64,000 nucleotides of DNA. Source: Candidatus Wallbacteria bacterium (GTDB lineage Bacteria; Muiribacteriota; UBA6191; JACPRK01). This document shows positions 43,818 through 52,834 of this stretch, in pieces. Position 1 is the stretch's first letter, and every line of letters starts with the position of its first letter. A model generated the notes under the pieces. That model did no database searches. It saw only the letters and a program-made list of their open reading frames with translations, and had not been told where the DNA came from. The stretch spans positions 1 through 64,000 of the forward strand of contig JACQZN010000036.1 in NCBI GenBank assembly GCA_016213845.1, given 5' to 3'. Made by a program: the position numbers and the translations under genes.

Positions 43818-46396
43818 ACCCTGCCTTCCGTCTTCAGCTGCGGTTGCATCACGAACGCCCGCAGCAGCGCGCCCTCACCCTCGACCACTCGTAGCCGCCA
43901 CCGGTAACGTCCAGGCGGCCGGTCCTCGCCGATCGTCAGGAAGGCCGCTTCCGCGCCCGCGACCGCAGGTAACTCGTCCTGCAGCGCAACGGCAGCCGAC
44001 GGCCCGGAGCCTGCTGCTCGCAGGAGCACTCGCGCCGGACTGACGCGGGAGAGCAGCCGTCCCGTCCGGGTGCCCGGCCCCTCCAGCACCGCTTCGACGA
44101 CGCACCCGGGTCTGCGGCTCCCGCCGGCAAGCGGGGCGATCGCCAGGTTCAGCACGGTGTCCCGGCCGGCCGACTTCTCCACCTCGAACCCGCGCGGCTC
44201 GCCACTGCGGATCAGGTAGTAGGACCGTTCCCTCCAGGCGGCCACGCTCGCCGGGTCCGCCGGCGGCAGGTTCGTGAAGAAGCGTCCGCCCTCGCCCGGC
44301 CCTTCGAGCCTGGCGGCAACGACACCACCCGGCGGCCCCGACAGCACCAGGTCGCCGGCGCGCGTGGCCGGCCGGACGCTTCCGAGGAGCTGATTCCCCG
44401 CCCAGACGGCCAGAGTCCCCGGCAGCGGGGCGGCGCCCATGTTCCAGAGCAGCCGGGCCCGAGCGGTGACGGGCAGTTCCTGCAGCTGCGGCCGCCGCAG
44501 CCGCACGCGCGTGGAGCGAGCCGCCACGAGCGGCCACCAGCTTCCGCGTTCCCAGGTCGTCGGAAGCGTCGCCGCGCGCGCGGACGGCTCCAGGACGCTC
44601 ACCCTGGGCGCGGGCTCCAGCGGCGCTACGGCGCGGGCCTCCATCTCGGGCGCCGCGCTGGTGCTGGGCGTCGGATCGAGCGCAACGGCCCGGTCGGGCG
44701 AGATCACGTCAACGGCCCGCCGCGCCTGTTCCAGCGCGTCGGCGTTTTCGGGTTTGAGCGCATGCCAGCGCCGTCCGGCCTCCTGGGCCCAGCGAACGAT
44801 TCCCGCCTGACGATCCCGGGCCCGGCGCTCGAGCGACACCTCCAGCGGCTCGTCGAGCTGCGTGTAGAACGCAAGTAGACAGTCCGGCGCCGAGTGGAAC
44901 CGCGCGCGCGCGATCCCGGCGTCGAACAGTACCGCCGCAGTCGCCACCCCCAGGGCCCGTGCGCTCTCGCCCGGAAACGCCGCCCGGTTCCCTGCCACAG
45001 ACTCACCCTGGGCCGGCACCGGCGTAAGCGCCAGGGAGCTCTCGCCCGCCGGCCGGCCGGCCGCATCGAGCAGTGTCATCCCAAGCCGTACCGGGCCAGG
45101 CGCCCGCGCGACGATCCGCAACAGCGACGGCGCACCCGACGGCGGCGCCACGATCCCGAGCTCGGGATTGACCGCGCTGGTCGCCGGCCCGGCCCTCCAC
45201 GATCGTACCAGCCGCGCAGCCGGGGCCACCTCCAGCAATCGACTCGAAGGACCCGACGGGCCCGCCGAGTAGATTTTCGCTTCCGGCGCCGTCGAACGAA
45301 GCACCAGCTTTCCGGACCCGCCGCCACCGCCGCCAGGGTGGAGCTCGATCGTCTGCACGCCGGGACCGATGCTGGTCCGCCCAGTCCACTCCTCGCCCAC
45401 CGCCGCCAGCGCGACTCGCCGAACGAAGCAGATCCCGTCCTCCGTCACGCCGCCGAGCGACACCTCCGCAGCAGGACGGTCAGCACCGCCCGGCTCCCCC
45501 CGCCAGGCCAGCTCCACCAGCCCGGGACCAACCAGGTTGTAGACGAAGCACTTCGCCGCCGCCTGGGCAGTCGTCACCGGCGAGCCCGCCGCCGCAAGCG
45601 GAGCCGTCGCGGCAGCCGGCACCGGGCGCCGGCCCGGCGGCACATACTCCACCGGCCGCGCGGCCAGGTAGAGATAGCGGCTCAGGTAGTCCCTCCCCGG
45701 ATTCCCCTCCGAGGTGATCCGACGCCACGGCCGGGCCATCGCCGCCACCTTCTCGGCCAGCGTCGCGCCGGCCGGACCGACGGCGCTCGCCCGCTCGATT
45801 CGCTCCCGCGCGTCCGCGGGCAACAGCTCCCAGCGCCGGTAGAGCTCGCCCGGCGCCTCGCGGCTCTCCTGCTGCTCCAGACAGCGCACCGACCCCGAGG
45901 CCATCTCCTGACGCGGCCACTCGATCTGCAGCCTCGACGCGCCGGCTGGTACGGCCAGAAACGCCGTTCGCGGCTCGCACGCCAGTGCCTCGGCGGGCGC
46001 ACCGTACCAGACGTTCTCCTGCCAGCCGCCGGCCTGGTTCACCCGGATCTTCCGAGTCCGCTCCCAGAACTCGGAAGTCGCCAGCGCCCTCCCCCCGGGT
46101 TCAAAGAAGGTTGCCCGGCACGAATAGGCGTACTCCCGATCGGAGTCGACAAAGCTTTCGACGGGCAGATCGAGCACGGTCACCACGCGCACCTGCGTGG
46201 CTCCGCGGCTGACGACCAACCTCACCGGGCGCTCCGGGGAGAGCGCATAGACTATCTGGCGCCCGGGCTTTTCGGATTCCTCCTCGCCGCTGGCCGCGGC
46301 CCGCGATTCGTGGTCGGAGCCTACCGGCCTCAGGGCCGTACGATAGAGAGCCGCAAACACCCCCAGGGCCAGCATCAGCCAGAGAAGTCGTCGCAT
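43796..46396 (-). CDS. Secreted or membrane-anchored beta-rich protein of the PgsC-like operon
   Basis: The 866-residue product has an N-terminal membrane anchor or signal (RRLLWLMLALGVFAALYRTAL) and then repeated beta-strand-rich segments without a catalytic signature. Phrases such as KCFVYNLVGPGLVELAW and VRLRRPQLQELPVTARARLL recall the beta-rich parts of the giant lipoprotein at 12772-18885 (for example VQVTVRGPLVARLMLR), which suggests a related domain in both loci. It lies between the PgsC-like gene and the hydrolase. I recognise no named family. Confidence 0.75.
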   Translation of the reverse strand: MRRLLWLMLALGVFAALYRTALRPVGSDHESRAAASGEEESEKPGRQIVYALSPERPVRLVVSRGATQVRVVTVLDLPVESFVDSDREYAYSCRATFFEPGGRALATSEFWERTRKIRVNQAGGWQENVWYGAPAEALACEPRTAFLAVPAGASRLQIEWPRQEMASGSVRCLEQQESREAPGELYRRWELLPADARERIERASAVGPAGATLAEKVAAMARPWRRITSEGNPGRDYLSRYLYLAARPVEYVPPGRRPVPAAATAPLAAAGSPVTTAQAAAKCFVYNLVGPGLVELAWRGEPGGADRPAAEVSLGGVTEDGICFVRRVALAAVGEEWTGRTSIGPGVQTIELHPGGGGGGSGKLVLRSTAPEAKIYSAGPSGPSSRLLEVAPAARLVRSWRAGPATSAVNPELGIVAPPSGAPSLLRIVARAPGPVRLGMTLLDAAGRPAGESSLALTPVPAQGESVAGNRAAFPGESARALGVATAAVLFDAGIARARFHSAPDCLLAFYTQLDEPLEVSLERRARDRQAGIVRWAQEAGRRWHALKPENADALEQARRAVDVISPDRAVALDPTPSTSAAPEMEARAVAPLEPAPRVSVLEPSARAATLPTTWERGSWWPLVAARSTRVRLRRPQLQELPVTARARLLWNMGAAPLPGTLAVWAGNQLLGSVRPATRAGDLVLSGPPGGVVAARLEGPGEGGRFFTNLPPADPASVAAWRERSYYLIRSGEPRGFEVEKSAGRDTVLNLAIAPLAGGSRRPGCVVEAVLEGPGTRTGRLLSRVSPARVLLRAAGSGPSAAVALQDELPAVAGAEAAFLTIGEDRPPGRYRWRLRVVEGEGALLRAFVMQPQLKTEGRVWLSTRM

Positions 46397-46404
46397 CGGG
46401 GCGT

Positions 46405-46600
46405 CAGGGGGCGGTCGTCAGCTCCTGCATCAGCGCGCGTCCCAGCAGGAACCGGCCAAACACGTAGACCTCCGGGCTAGTCGGGACATCGAGGAACGAG
46501 AGGTTCCCCTTCTACTCTTCGGCCGAACGCGCCACGGTCCGATAGCTGCGCCGCCACATCCTTCTCGAACAGCTCGATGACCTGGGGGAGCGGGTCGGGC
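46405..46600 (-). pseudogene. Degenerate partial duplicate of the 3' end of the PgsC-like gene
   Basis: The stretch repeats the end of the next gene upstream with internal deletions: GCGTCCCAGCAGGAACCGGC occurs here and at 46697; CAGGAACGAGAGGTTCC-type sequence and CGGTCCGATAGCTGCG occur here and again at about 47050-47110. In-frame stops (for example CTACTCTTC for CTCCTCCTC) show it is not translated as a unit. It fills most of the 271-bp gap in the operon; 46601-46667 shows nothing else. Confidence 0.75.
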
Positions 46601-46667
46601 GGCGGCCTCATCCCGTCAGGAAGTACCACCTGAGCATCCGATCTCCGAACATCGCCGCCTGGAAGCG

Positions 46668-49600
46668 TCAGGGCGATCCCGTCAGCTCCAGCATCAGCTC
46701 GCGTCCCAGCAGGAACCGGCCCAGCGCCCGGACGCGCTCGCCCGCGCCCGCCCGACCGCGCGCCTGGAACCCGCGGGGTGAAGAGTGGACCAGCAGCCGC
46801 TTACCGGGCCAGTCGAGCACGTAGACCTCTTGGCCGGTCGGAGCATCGCGGAAGTGCTCGACGCGGCCCACGGCGCCGCGCAACCGCTCGGTCACCTGCG
46901 CCAGCTGCAGAGGATTCCTCGACCTCACGAAGCTCTCCATCCCTTCCTTCATCTCGCTCTCGAAGCGCTCGGGAACAGTTCCTGGCATCATCGGTTCGGC
47001 GCTCCTCTCGAGCAGCGAACCGCGACGCCTGGGAATCTTCAAGGCATCCAGGAACGAGAGGTTCCACTTCTCCTCCTCGGCCGAAACTTCCGCGGTCCGA
47101 TAGCTGCGTCGCGCGCGGTCCGACACATGGAGGTAAAGGAATGGCCCCGCTCCGAACTCGGTGTTGTAGCTCTCCTGCGGCGTCACCAGATCCTCGAACG
47201 GGGCCAGCTGGCGGCTGTGGTCCTGCAGCGCCACCTGGTGCCCCAGCTTGCGGACCGCCTCGAGCAGCAGCCCGACCGGACCGCTGGTCGAGTCGCCGGC
47301 CCCCGCGCCGGCGAACTTCGGCGTCACGACCATCTCGGCGGCCACATCCGGATGCAGCTCGCCTGCGAACCCTCGGATCTGGACGGTCCAGCCCGCGCCG
47401 CTGGCGTCCCGGGCCAGCGCCTGGTGGACCAGCTGGAAGAGCGAGGCCGCGCTCCACGGTGCGCCCGGCGCGCGCCCCTCGTCCAGCAGGAGAGCACGCG
47501 CCGCCAGCGCCTGGAAGAGCGTCGCGGCCACCGAGGCCGTCCGCAGCTCCCGCACTGGCTCGGGCGCCTCGATGACGGGTGCGCCGGACGGGCCGCCTGC
47601 AAACAGATAGGTTCCCCAGCGGCGGCTGGCAGGGACACGCTCCCGCAGGAGCAGCGCGCGGCGCGTACCCGGGGGCGGTTCGTGCCACCATGCCAGCTCG
47701 TAGCCGACGTGGGCGGCCATCGCCGTGACCCGCGCCAGCTCGAGCGGCCCGGGAGCGGCCAGGCGGGTGAGCGGCCCGATCACCTCTGCGTCCAGGAATT
47801 GCAGGCAAGCCGTGGTCGGTGGGCTGGATTGCGCCTGCGCCGCGGCGTCGGCCCGGGCGAGCAGTTCGGGGAGCCCCTCCCGCGTCTCCGGGAGCGGAGC
47901 GTCGCCGTACCGGGCGCGCCGCACGAGGGCCAGCGCCTCATCATCGTAGAAGAGCTGGGCAAATCCCCGGGCAGCGGTCTCGGCCTGGCAATGACGGCCG
48001 GGCACGTGGCGCCAGGTGACCTCCGCCTTCCCCAGCACGGAACGTAGCCGGTCGAGCGGCAGCGCAGCTGGCACCTCCGACACGGCGGCCAGCTCCGTCG
48101 GCCCCGAAGCGGCGCGGCGCACGGAGAGCACGTCGTAGTGGCGGAAGACACGGTGCGCCGCCTGGAAGAGCGTGCGCGGGTTGACGAGGACGTCGGCGCT
48201 GCCGTCGATATTGGTCTCGGGGTGCGCCCCCGCGACGAAGAGCGCCGCCGCGTCCAGCGCTTCGAAGAGCGAGGCCGCCAGCTCCACGGCGCCAGGGTCC
48301 GCCAGCGGATGCGGCACCTGCACGATCAACCGCCGTCCTGCCTGCCGCCGGAACGCATAGATGCCGCCGCCCCGTGGCCGCTTCGGAGCAGCCCGGCTCT
48401 CGGAGAGATAGACCAGCTCGCCGACCCGGGCGGTGGCCATCTCGAGCCCGGCCAGCGAGCCGTCCGCCTCGCGCAGCGCCGCATCCCAACTCGCTTGCCC
48501 CTCCATGGCCCGGCGCAGGTGCACGACCGCCGAGGAGAAGGCGTTCTCTTCGTGCGGCCAGGGACGCGCGAAGGCGTTGATCGACTCGCGCGGCAGGAGC
48601 AGCCGCCCGTCGAAGGCCAGCCGCAGCGCCAGGTCCGCCACCGGCGCAGCGGGCTCCACCACCGCCGGCGAGCCACTGCGCGCGGGCACCGTGACCGGCA
48701 GCCACGACGCGGTCGGCACCGTGAGCATGAGCAGGAACCCCGCAGCGTTTCCGAGGAGCGCGGAGATCCCCGACACCAGCAGCGTCGGTCCCAGCACCAG
48801 CGCTGCGTTCTCGCGCTGGATCATCTTCACGGCCAGCAGCGTCGGCAGCATGTACCCGAAGCCGAACAGGTCGAGCGGGTTGAGTCCGGGCATGACGCTC
48901 ACGGCGACGTGCGCGGCGCCGAACTTCAGCCCGTAGCCGACCAGGAACGCCGCCAGCGTCTTTCGCGGCCCCTCGATCGTCACGTTCTCGAAGATGCCAA
49001 GCTTCACGACGCGCCGCGTCACCTTGTAGATGACGAACGCCTCGATGCAGGTCGCCACGAGCTTCCCGGGCTCGAACCAGGTCAGACAGACCAGCGCCGG
49101 CACCATGATGCCGTTGAAGTCCCAGCCGTACCTGAGCGCCGCCTTCGACGCCAGCACCATCCCGGTCATCAGCAGGATGTAGCTCTTGGGATTGGCCAGC
49201 AGGTCGATGGCGAAGCTGTCATAGGCCAGCTCGATGCGGCTGACGCTGAAGTTCGTCAGCGGCATCAGCACGAAACGCATCGCCAGGTAGGTCGCGCCGA
49301 TCGGCAGCATCACGGGCGGGATGCCGTCCAGCACGCCGGTCTTCCAGAACATGTTGGCCAGGAGCGGCACGCAGATGAGGCCGATGGAGTGGAGGTTGCT
49401 CCTGAGCGCCGCCGCCTGAGGCCAGGCGTCCCCGAGCTCCAGAAACACCATCGGCAGCACGTACCCCTCCGTCACGGCCCGCAGCAGCGTCCCCACGATC
49501 ACCAGCGCCAGGAAGCGGTCACGCCCGAAGAAGACCGACCAGAATCCCAGCCGGCAACCGCCGTCGGAGAGCGCGCGCACGATCAAATAGGTCGCCACCG

Positions 49601-49808
49601 CCTGCAACGTGATCACCAGCCCCGCGGCCGGATTGAGCAGATAGATCGGCGCCAGGTAACCCGGCACGACCAGCCCCGAGAAGCCGCCGCCGAACGTCTC
49701 CGTGGCGAACGCCATGAAGAGCACGCCGATCAGCACCGGCGTCAGGAGCGAATAGGTGAACCCCTCCGGGAAGATCGCCAGCGGCAGCCACTCGGCCATC
49801 GTCGTCAC
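46668..49808 (-). CDS. PgsC/CapC-type membrane protein, tandem, with large C-terminal domain
   Basis: ATG 49808 overlaps the sensor stop by 4 nt; 1046 residues. Residues 1-370 are membrane helices with two PgsC-like units: FSGLVVPGYLAPIYLL followed by FFGRDRFLALVIVGTLLR (PgsC has LVVPGYL and YGRRKFAAMLITG), and a second with FNGIMVPALVCLTWFEPGKL and LAAFLVGYGLKF. PgsC partners PgsB in poly-gamma-glutamate synthesis. The remaining 640 residues carry two degenerate hydrolase-like domains (RRLIVQVPHPLADPGAVELA near 499; PVIEAPEPVRELRTASVAAT near 746) with most metal ligands missing. PgsC alone is about 150 residues. The PgsB-like partner is 34 kb away in this window. Confidence 0.82.
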   Translation of the reverse strand: MTTMAEWLPLAIFPEGFTYSLLTPVLIGVLFMAFATETFGGGFSGLVVPGYLAPIYLLNPAAGLVITLQAVATYLIVRALSDGGCRLGFWSVFFGRDRFLALVIVGTLLRAVTEGYVLPMVFLELGDAWPQAAALRSNLHSIGLICVPLLANMFWKTGVLDGIPPVMLPIGATYLAMRFVLMPLTNFSVSRIELAYDSFAIDLLANPKSYILLMTGMVLASKAALRYGWDFNGIMVPALVCLTWFEPGKLVATCIEAFVIYKVTRRVVKLGIFENVTIEGPRKTLAAFLVGYGLKFGAAHVAVSVMPGLNPLDLFGFGYMLPTLLAVKMIQRENAALVLGPTLLVSGISALLGNAAGFLLMLTVPTASWLPVTVPARSGSPAVVEPAAPVADLALRLAFDGRLLLPRESINAFARPWPHEENAFSSAVVHLRRAMEGQASWDAALREADGSLAGLEMATARVGELVYLSESRAAPKRPRGGGIYAFRRQAGRRLIVQVPHPLADPGAVELAASLFEALDAAALFVAGAHPETNIDGSADVLVNPRTLFQAAHRVFRHYDVLSVRRAASGPTELAAVSEVPAALPLDRLRSVLGKAEVTWRHVPGRHCQAETAARGFAQLFYDDEALALVRRARYGDAPLPETREGLPELLARADAAAQAQSSPPTTACLQFLDAEVIGPLTRLAAPGPLELARVTAMAAHVGYELAWWHEPPPGTRRALLLRERVPASRRWGTYLFAGGPSGAPVIEAPEPVRELRTASVAATLFQALAARALLLDEGRAPGAPWSAASLFQLVHQALARDASGAGWTVQIRGFAGELHPDVAAEMVVTPKFAGAGAGDSTSGPVGLLLEAVRKLGHQVALQDHSRQLAPFEDLVTPQESYNTEFGAGPFLYLHVSDRARRSYRTAEVSAEEEKWNLSFLDALKIPRRRGSLLERSAEPMMPGTVPERFESEMKEGMESFVRSRNPLQLAQVTERLRGAVGRVEHFRDAPTGQEVYVLDWPGKRLLVHSSPRGFQARGRAGAGERVRALGRFLLGRELMLELTGSP

Positions 49809-52456
49809 AAGAGCGGCAGCCAGAGCCGAAACGTCGTCCCCTCGCCGACGCGGCTCGATAGCTCCACGCCGCCGTCCATGTCGGCCAGCGCGCGGTGGAC
49901 CTGGTGGGGGAGGAGCTGACCTGCGCTCTGCCAGACACTCGACAGACCCGATTCATCCGCCGGCTCCTCGAAGAACCGCGCGACCGCGTCCTGCGGGAGA
50001 CCAAACCCCTCGCCGCGGATCTCGACCGCCACGCGGCCTTCCTCCTGCCGCACCCGCAGCACGACCGACCCGCCCGATGGCGCGTTCAGCAGCGACTGGT
50101 ACAGCAGCGCTTCCACCGAGCGCGAGAGGAACGCCGGATCGCCGCGCACCGGATCGGGCGGCACGCCCTCCTCGAGCTTCACGGTACACCCCTTCTGGGA
50201 CGCGAAGTCCTGGCTGTTCTCGACGGCACCGCGCACACCGGCCAGCATGTCGAGCGGCACCCGCTGCAGGCGGTCGCTGGTCAAGCCGAACTGGCTGACG
50301 CGCTGGAAGTCTTCGAAGAGCTCGGAGAGCTGACTGGCCGATCGGTAGACGATCCGACCGGTCTCGGCCGCCTCATCGACCGTACCCCGGAAGTCGGTGA
50401 AGTCCTCCGCATACCCCAGGACGACCGACAGGATGTTGCGAACCTTCAAGGTCACGGCTTCGAGCATGTGGGTCCGGAGCTGGTCGAGCGCCCGGTGACG
50501 GGACACGTCGAGCGCCGTGCAGAGATACCCCTTCACGACCGGCGCCTGCGCGGTCTCCTCCCGCAGGACCGACCAGCTCACGAAGTACGCCGCCCGGGAG
50601 CCGGCGGGCGAGAACTCCTCCTGGAGCACGCGGCCAGTATCGAATAGGCGGTCGAGGCAATCGCGGACGGTGGTGCCTTCGCGGGTGAAGATGGCCCCGG
50701 CGAGGTCGAAGAAGTTGGCGCGCGCCGCCTCATCGCGCGAGCGGGAGACCGCGCGGGCGAACGCCGAGTTGACGGTCGTCACCTCGCCCAGGAGGTTCCC
50801 CGTCAGCACGCCGACTTCGAGGCGCTCGAAGACGTCGCGCAGGTAGTCGCGCTCCCGGGCGGTCTCGTCGGTCAGCGTGCTCAGATCTTCCAGCTCGCGG
50901 TCGCGCGGGTCGTGGAACAGTCGCTGGGCGATGGGTCGCGCCTCGCTCCTGGCGCCGCCCGTGACGAGCTGGCGCTCGAACTCGCGCACGGCAAACTCGC
51001 GGGCAACGGCGGTCAGGGTCCGCGCCCGCGGGCCGCGCAGCTCGAGCGAGCTCGACTGGCCGAGCACGAACGCCCAGTAGCCGAGCAGCCGCTTGCCGAG
51101 GAAGAGCGGCACGACCACGACCTCGCGGCCTCGCAGCACGCCCTCCAACCGCGTGATTTCGGCGCCCTCGAAACGCACCAGGGCACTGGCGATCTGTTCT
51201 TCCTCGTCCTTCGGCAGTCCGCTCGAGGCCTCGACCACCGGCAGCTCGCCCTTCTCGCGCGCGCTCAGGAGCGCCGAGGCGCGGCAGTCGACGTACTGCC
51301 CCATCGTCACCAGCGCTTCCTTCCAGCCCGCTCGCGCGGCGGCCCCGCCTCCCGACACGCCGCCCGTGAAGCGCAGGAGCACCGCCCGCAATCGCTGGTC
51401 CTGGTCCTGCAACTTGTAACGAAGTACCAGGGCGAACAGCCCGAGATCGAGCGCCAGGAGCGGTGTGACGGGCAGCAGCAAGCCGGCGTACAACGCCAGC
51501 AGGAGCGAGCTCGACACCGTGCCCACGATCGAGAGGGCCAGCAGGATGTACGAGCTGACGACGCTGAACCAGCGGCAGAGATTGAAGAAGGCGACCCCCA
51601 TCGCCAGATGGGCTCCGAGCCGCATCGGCAATCCAGCGTCGACCAGGCCGTAACCCGCGACCAGCGTGTGCAGCGCGTGGGCGGCGACCTCGACCTCGGG
51701 CATCGGGCGGCCGTGGCCGGTGGTCGGCGTCGGGAAGGAGCGGGTCGCCGAGCCAGCCGAGAGCCCGACCAGGGCGGGGCGGCCGCTCAGGACGGACGCA
51801 GGCATTTCTCGGCGCGCCAGGCGCAAGAGCGATACGTACGGCAGCGAGCGCGCGGCCCCCGTGAAACGGATGCGCGTGGGGACGGCAGCCGCAACGCCCA
51901 GATGGCGCGCCACGCGGTGCTCGAACAAGCTCCCCGGCGGCACCTCTGCCGGCACCTCGGCGTGGAGCCGCCGCAGGATGCCGTCGTCGTCGGACTCGTG
52001 CGTCCAGACGCCCCAGTCGTCGTGAAACGCCGCCAGCGCCTTGGCGCGCGCGGGAAGCGACTCGGGCAGCTCGGGCGCCGGCCGCAAGCTGAGGACGAGG
52101 GGCGTCGATCCGCGCGCTTGCTGCAGCTGAGCCAGCTTCTGGGGCGACGCCGCAAGCAGGACGGAGGTCAGTCCGGGCGAGAGCCCGACGACGGAGGGGC
52201 GGGCGGCGAACACGCCTTCGAGGAGCTGCGCCAGCCGATCGGGCTTCCAGGGCCAGTCGCCTTCCTCCAGCAGCGCCGGCTCGTCTATGGTCACGATGAC
52301 CGCGCCGCCCGGATCGCCCGCAACGGTTTGAAGTCGGGCGAAGCCGTCGAAGAGCTGGTCGTCCAGCCGGGCGACCGCCGGGACACGCCCGACGAAGAAG
52401 GATGCGACGCCGACCAAGGCCACCCCCGCGAGGCGCCAGGGACCCGGGTTGGACAT
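49805..52456 (-). CDS. CHASE2-type membrane sensor with PAS and a degenerate histidine-kinase domain
   Basis: The 883-residue protein has an N-terminal anchor, a CHASE2-like extracellular domain (about 35-280, with VIVTIDEPALLEEGDWPWKP), three membrane helices (about 285-350), a GAF-like region, a PAS domain (about 540-610) and a kinase-like C-terminus. The expected phospho-His segment reads LEAVTLKVRNILSVVLGYAED with no His, the N box reads LLYQSLLNAP, and the D-x-G box reads IRGEGFGLP, so catalysis is doubtful. It is the first gene of the PgsC-like operon and probably signals by shape change rather than phosphorylation, or controls the neighbouring membrane protein directly. Confidence 0.75.
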   Translation of the reverse strand: MSNPGPWRLAGVALVGVASFFVGRVPAVARLDDQLFDGFARLQTVAGDPGGAVIVTIDEPALLEEGDWPWKPDRLAQLLEGVFAARPSVVGLSPGLTSVLLAASPQKLAQLQQARGSTPLVLSLRPAPELPESLPARAKALAAFHDDWGVWTHESDDDGILRRLHAEVPAEVPPGSLFEHRVARHLGVAAAVPTRIRFTGAARSLPYVSLLRLARREMPASVLSGRPALVGLSAGSATRSFPTPTTGHGRPMPEVEVAAHALHTLVAGYGLVDAGLPMRLGAHLAMGVAFFNLCRWFSVVSSYILLALSIVGTVSSSLLLALYAGLLLPVTPLLALDLGLFALVLRYKLQDQDQRLRAVLLRFTGGVSGGGAAARAGWKEALVTMGQYVDCRASALLSAREKGELPVVEASSGLPKDEEEQIASALVRFEGAEITRLEGVLRGREVVVVPLFLGKRLLGYWAFVLGQSSSLELRGPRARTLTAVAREFAVREFERQLVTGGARSEARPIAQRLFHDPRDRELEDLSTLTDETARERDYLRDVFERLEVGVLTGNLLGEVTTVNSAFARAVSRSRDEAARANFFDLAGAIFTREGTTVRDCLDRLFDTGRVLQEEFSPAGSRAAYFVSWSVLREETAQAPVVKGYLCTALDVSRHRALDQLRTHMLEAVTLKVRNILSVVLGYAEDFTDFRGTVDEAAETGRIVYRSASQLSELFEDFQRVSQFGLTSDRLQRVPLDMLAGVRGAVENSQDFASQKGCTVKLEEGVPPDPVRGDPAFLSRSVEALLYQSLLNAPSGGSVVLRVRQEEGRVAVEIRGEGFGLPQDAVARFFEEPADESGLSSVWQSAGQLLPHQVHRALADMDGGVELSSRVGEGTTFRLWLPLL

Positions 52457-52617
52457 ATCGCGAAAGAGGGTGTGGGGTGCGGGCCGCCGATCGCCCGGCG
52501 GACCATCCGCCGCCGCGACCCCCGCGGCCGTGGAAACGGAGCGATCGCCGACACGGTAACATGAGCGGCCTGTTCGGCGCGGGAGCTAGATGGGGAAGCG
52601 GGGGTTGCGAACGCCCC

Positions 52618-52688
52618 GCTCATCCTGAGCTTGTCGAAGGGTCATCCTGAGCCCACCGGCAGGCTCAGGACAGGCTTGTCGAAGGATG
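52618..52688. repeat. REP-like repeats, two adjoining copies (CATCCTGAGCTTGTCGAAGG family)
   Basis: CGCTCATCCTGAGCTTGTCG is followed at once by a longer copy with an inner palindrome (CCTGAGCCC...GGCTCAGG). The family is very widely dispersed in bacteria (from memory). Another copy lies inside the gene at 52835. Confidence 0.85.
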
Positions 52689-52834
52689 CACCGGATGCAG
52701 CTTTCCAGCTTCCGCCGTCTAACCCTTCGCGGGCGCCTCCGGACGGCCACCCATCCTCGGTCTATAATCCGCCGTCTTCTGTCTCCGCATCGCACTCTGA
52801 AGTCGTCGGTCTGCAAAGTGGCGTCTGTAATGAG
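52689..52834 (+). promoter_or_regulatory. Upstream region of the metallopeptidase/pseudopilin unit with a TATAAT box
   Basis: A consensus -10 hexamer TATAAT lies at 52763-52768 in otherwise GC-rich DNA, about 65 bp before the ATG at 52835. The -35 region is poor. It is the only consensus box noticed in this divergent space. Confidence 0.4.
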
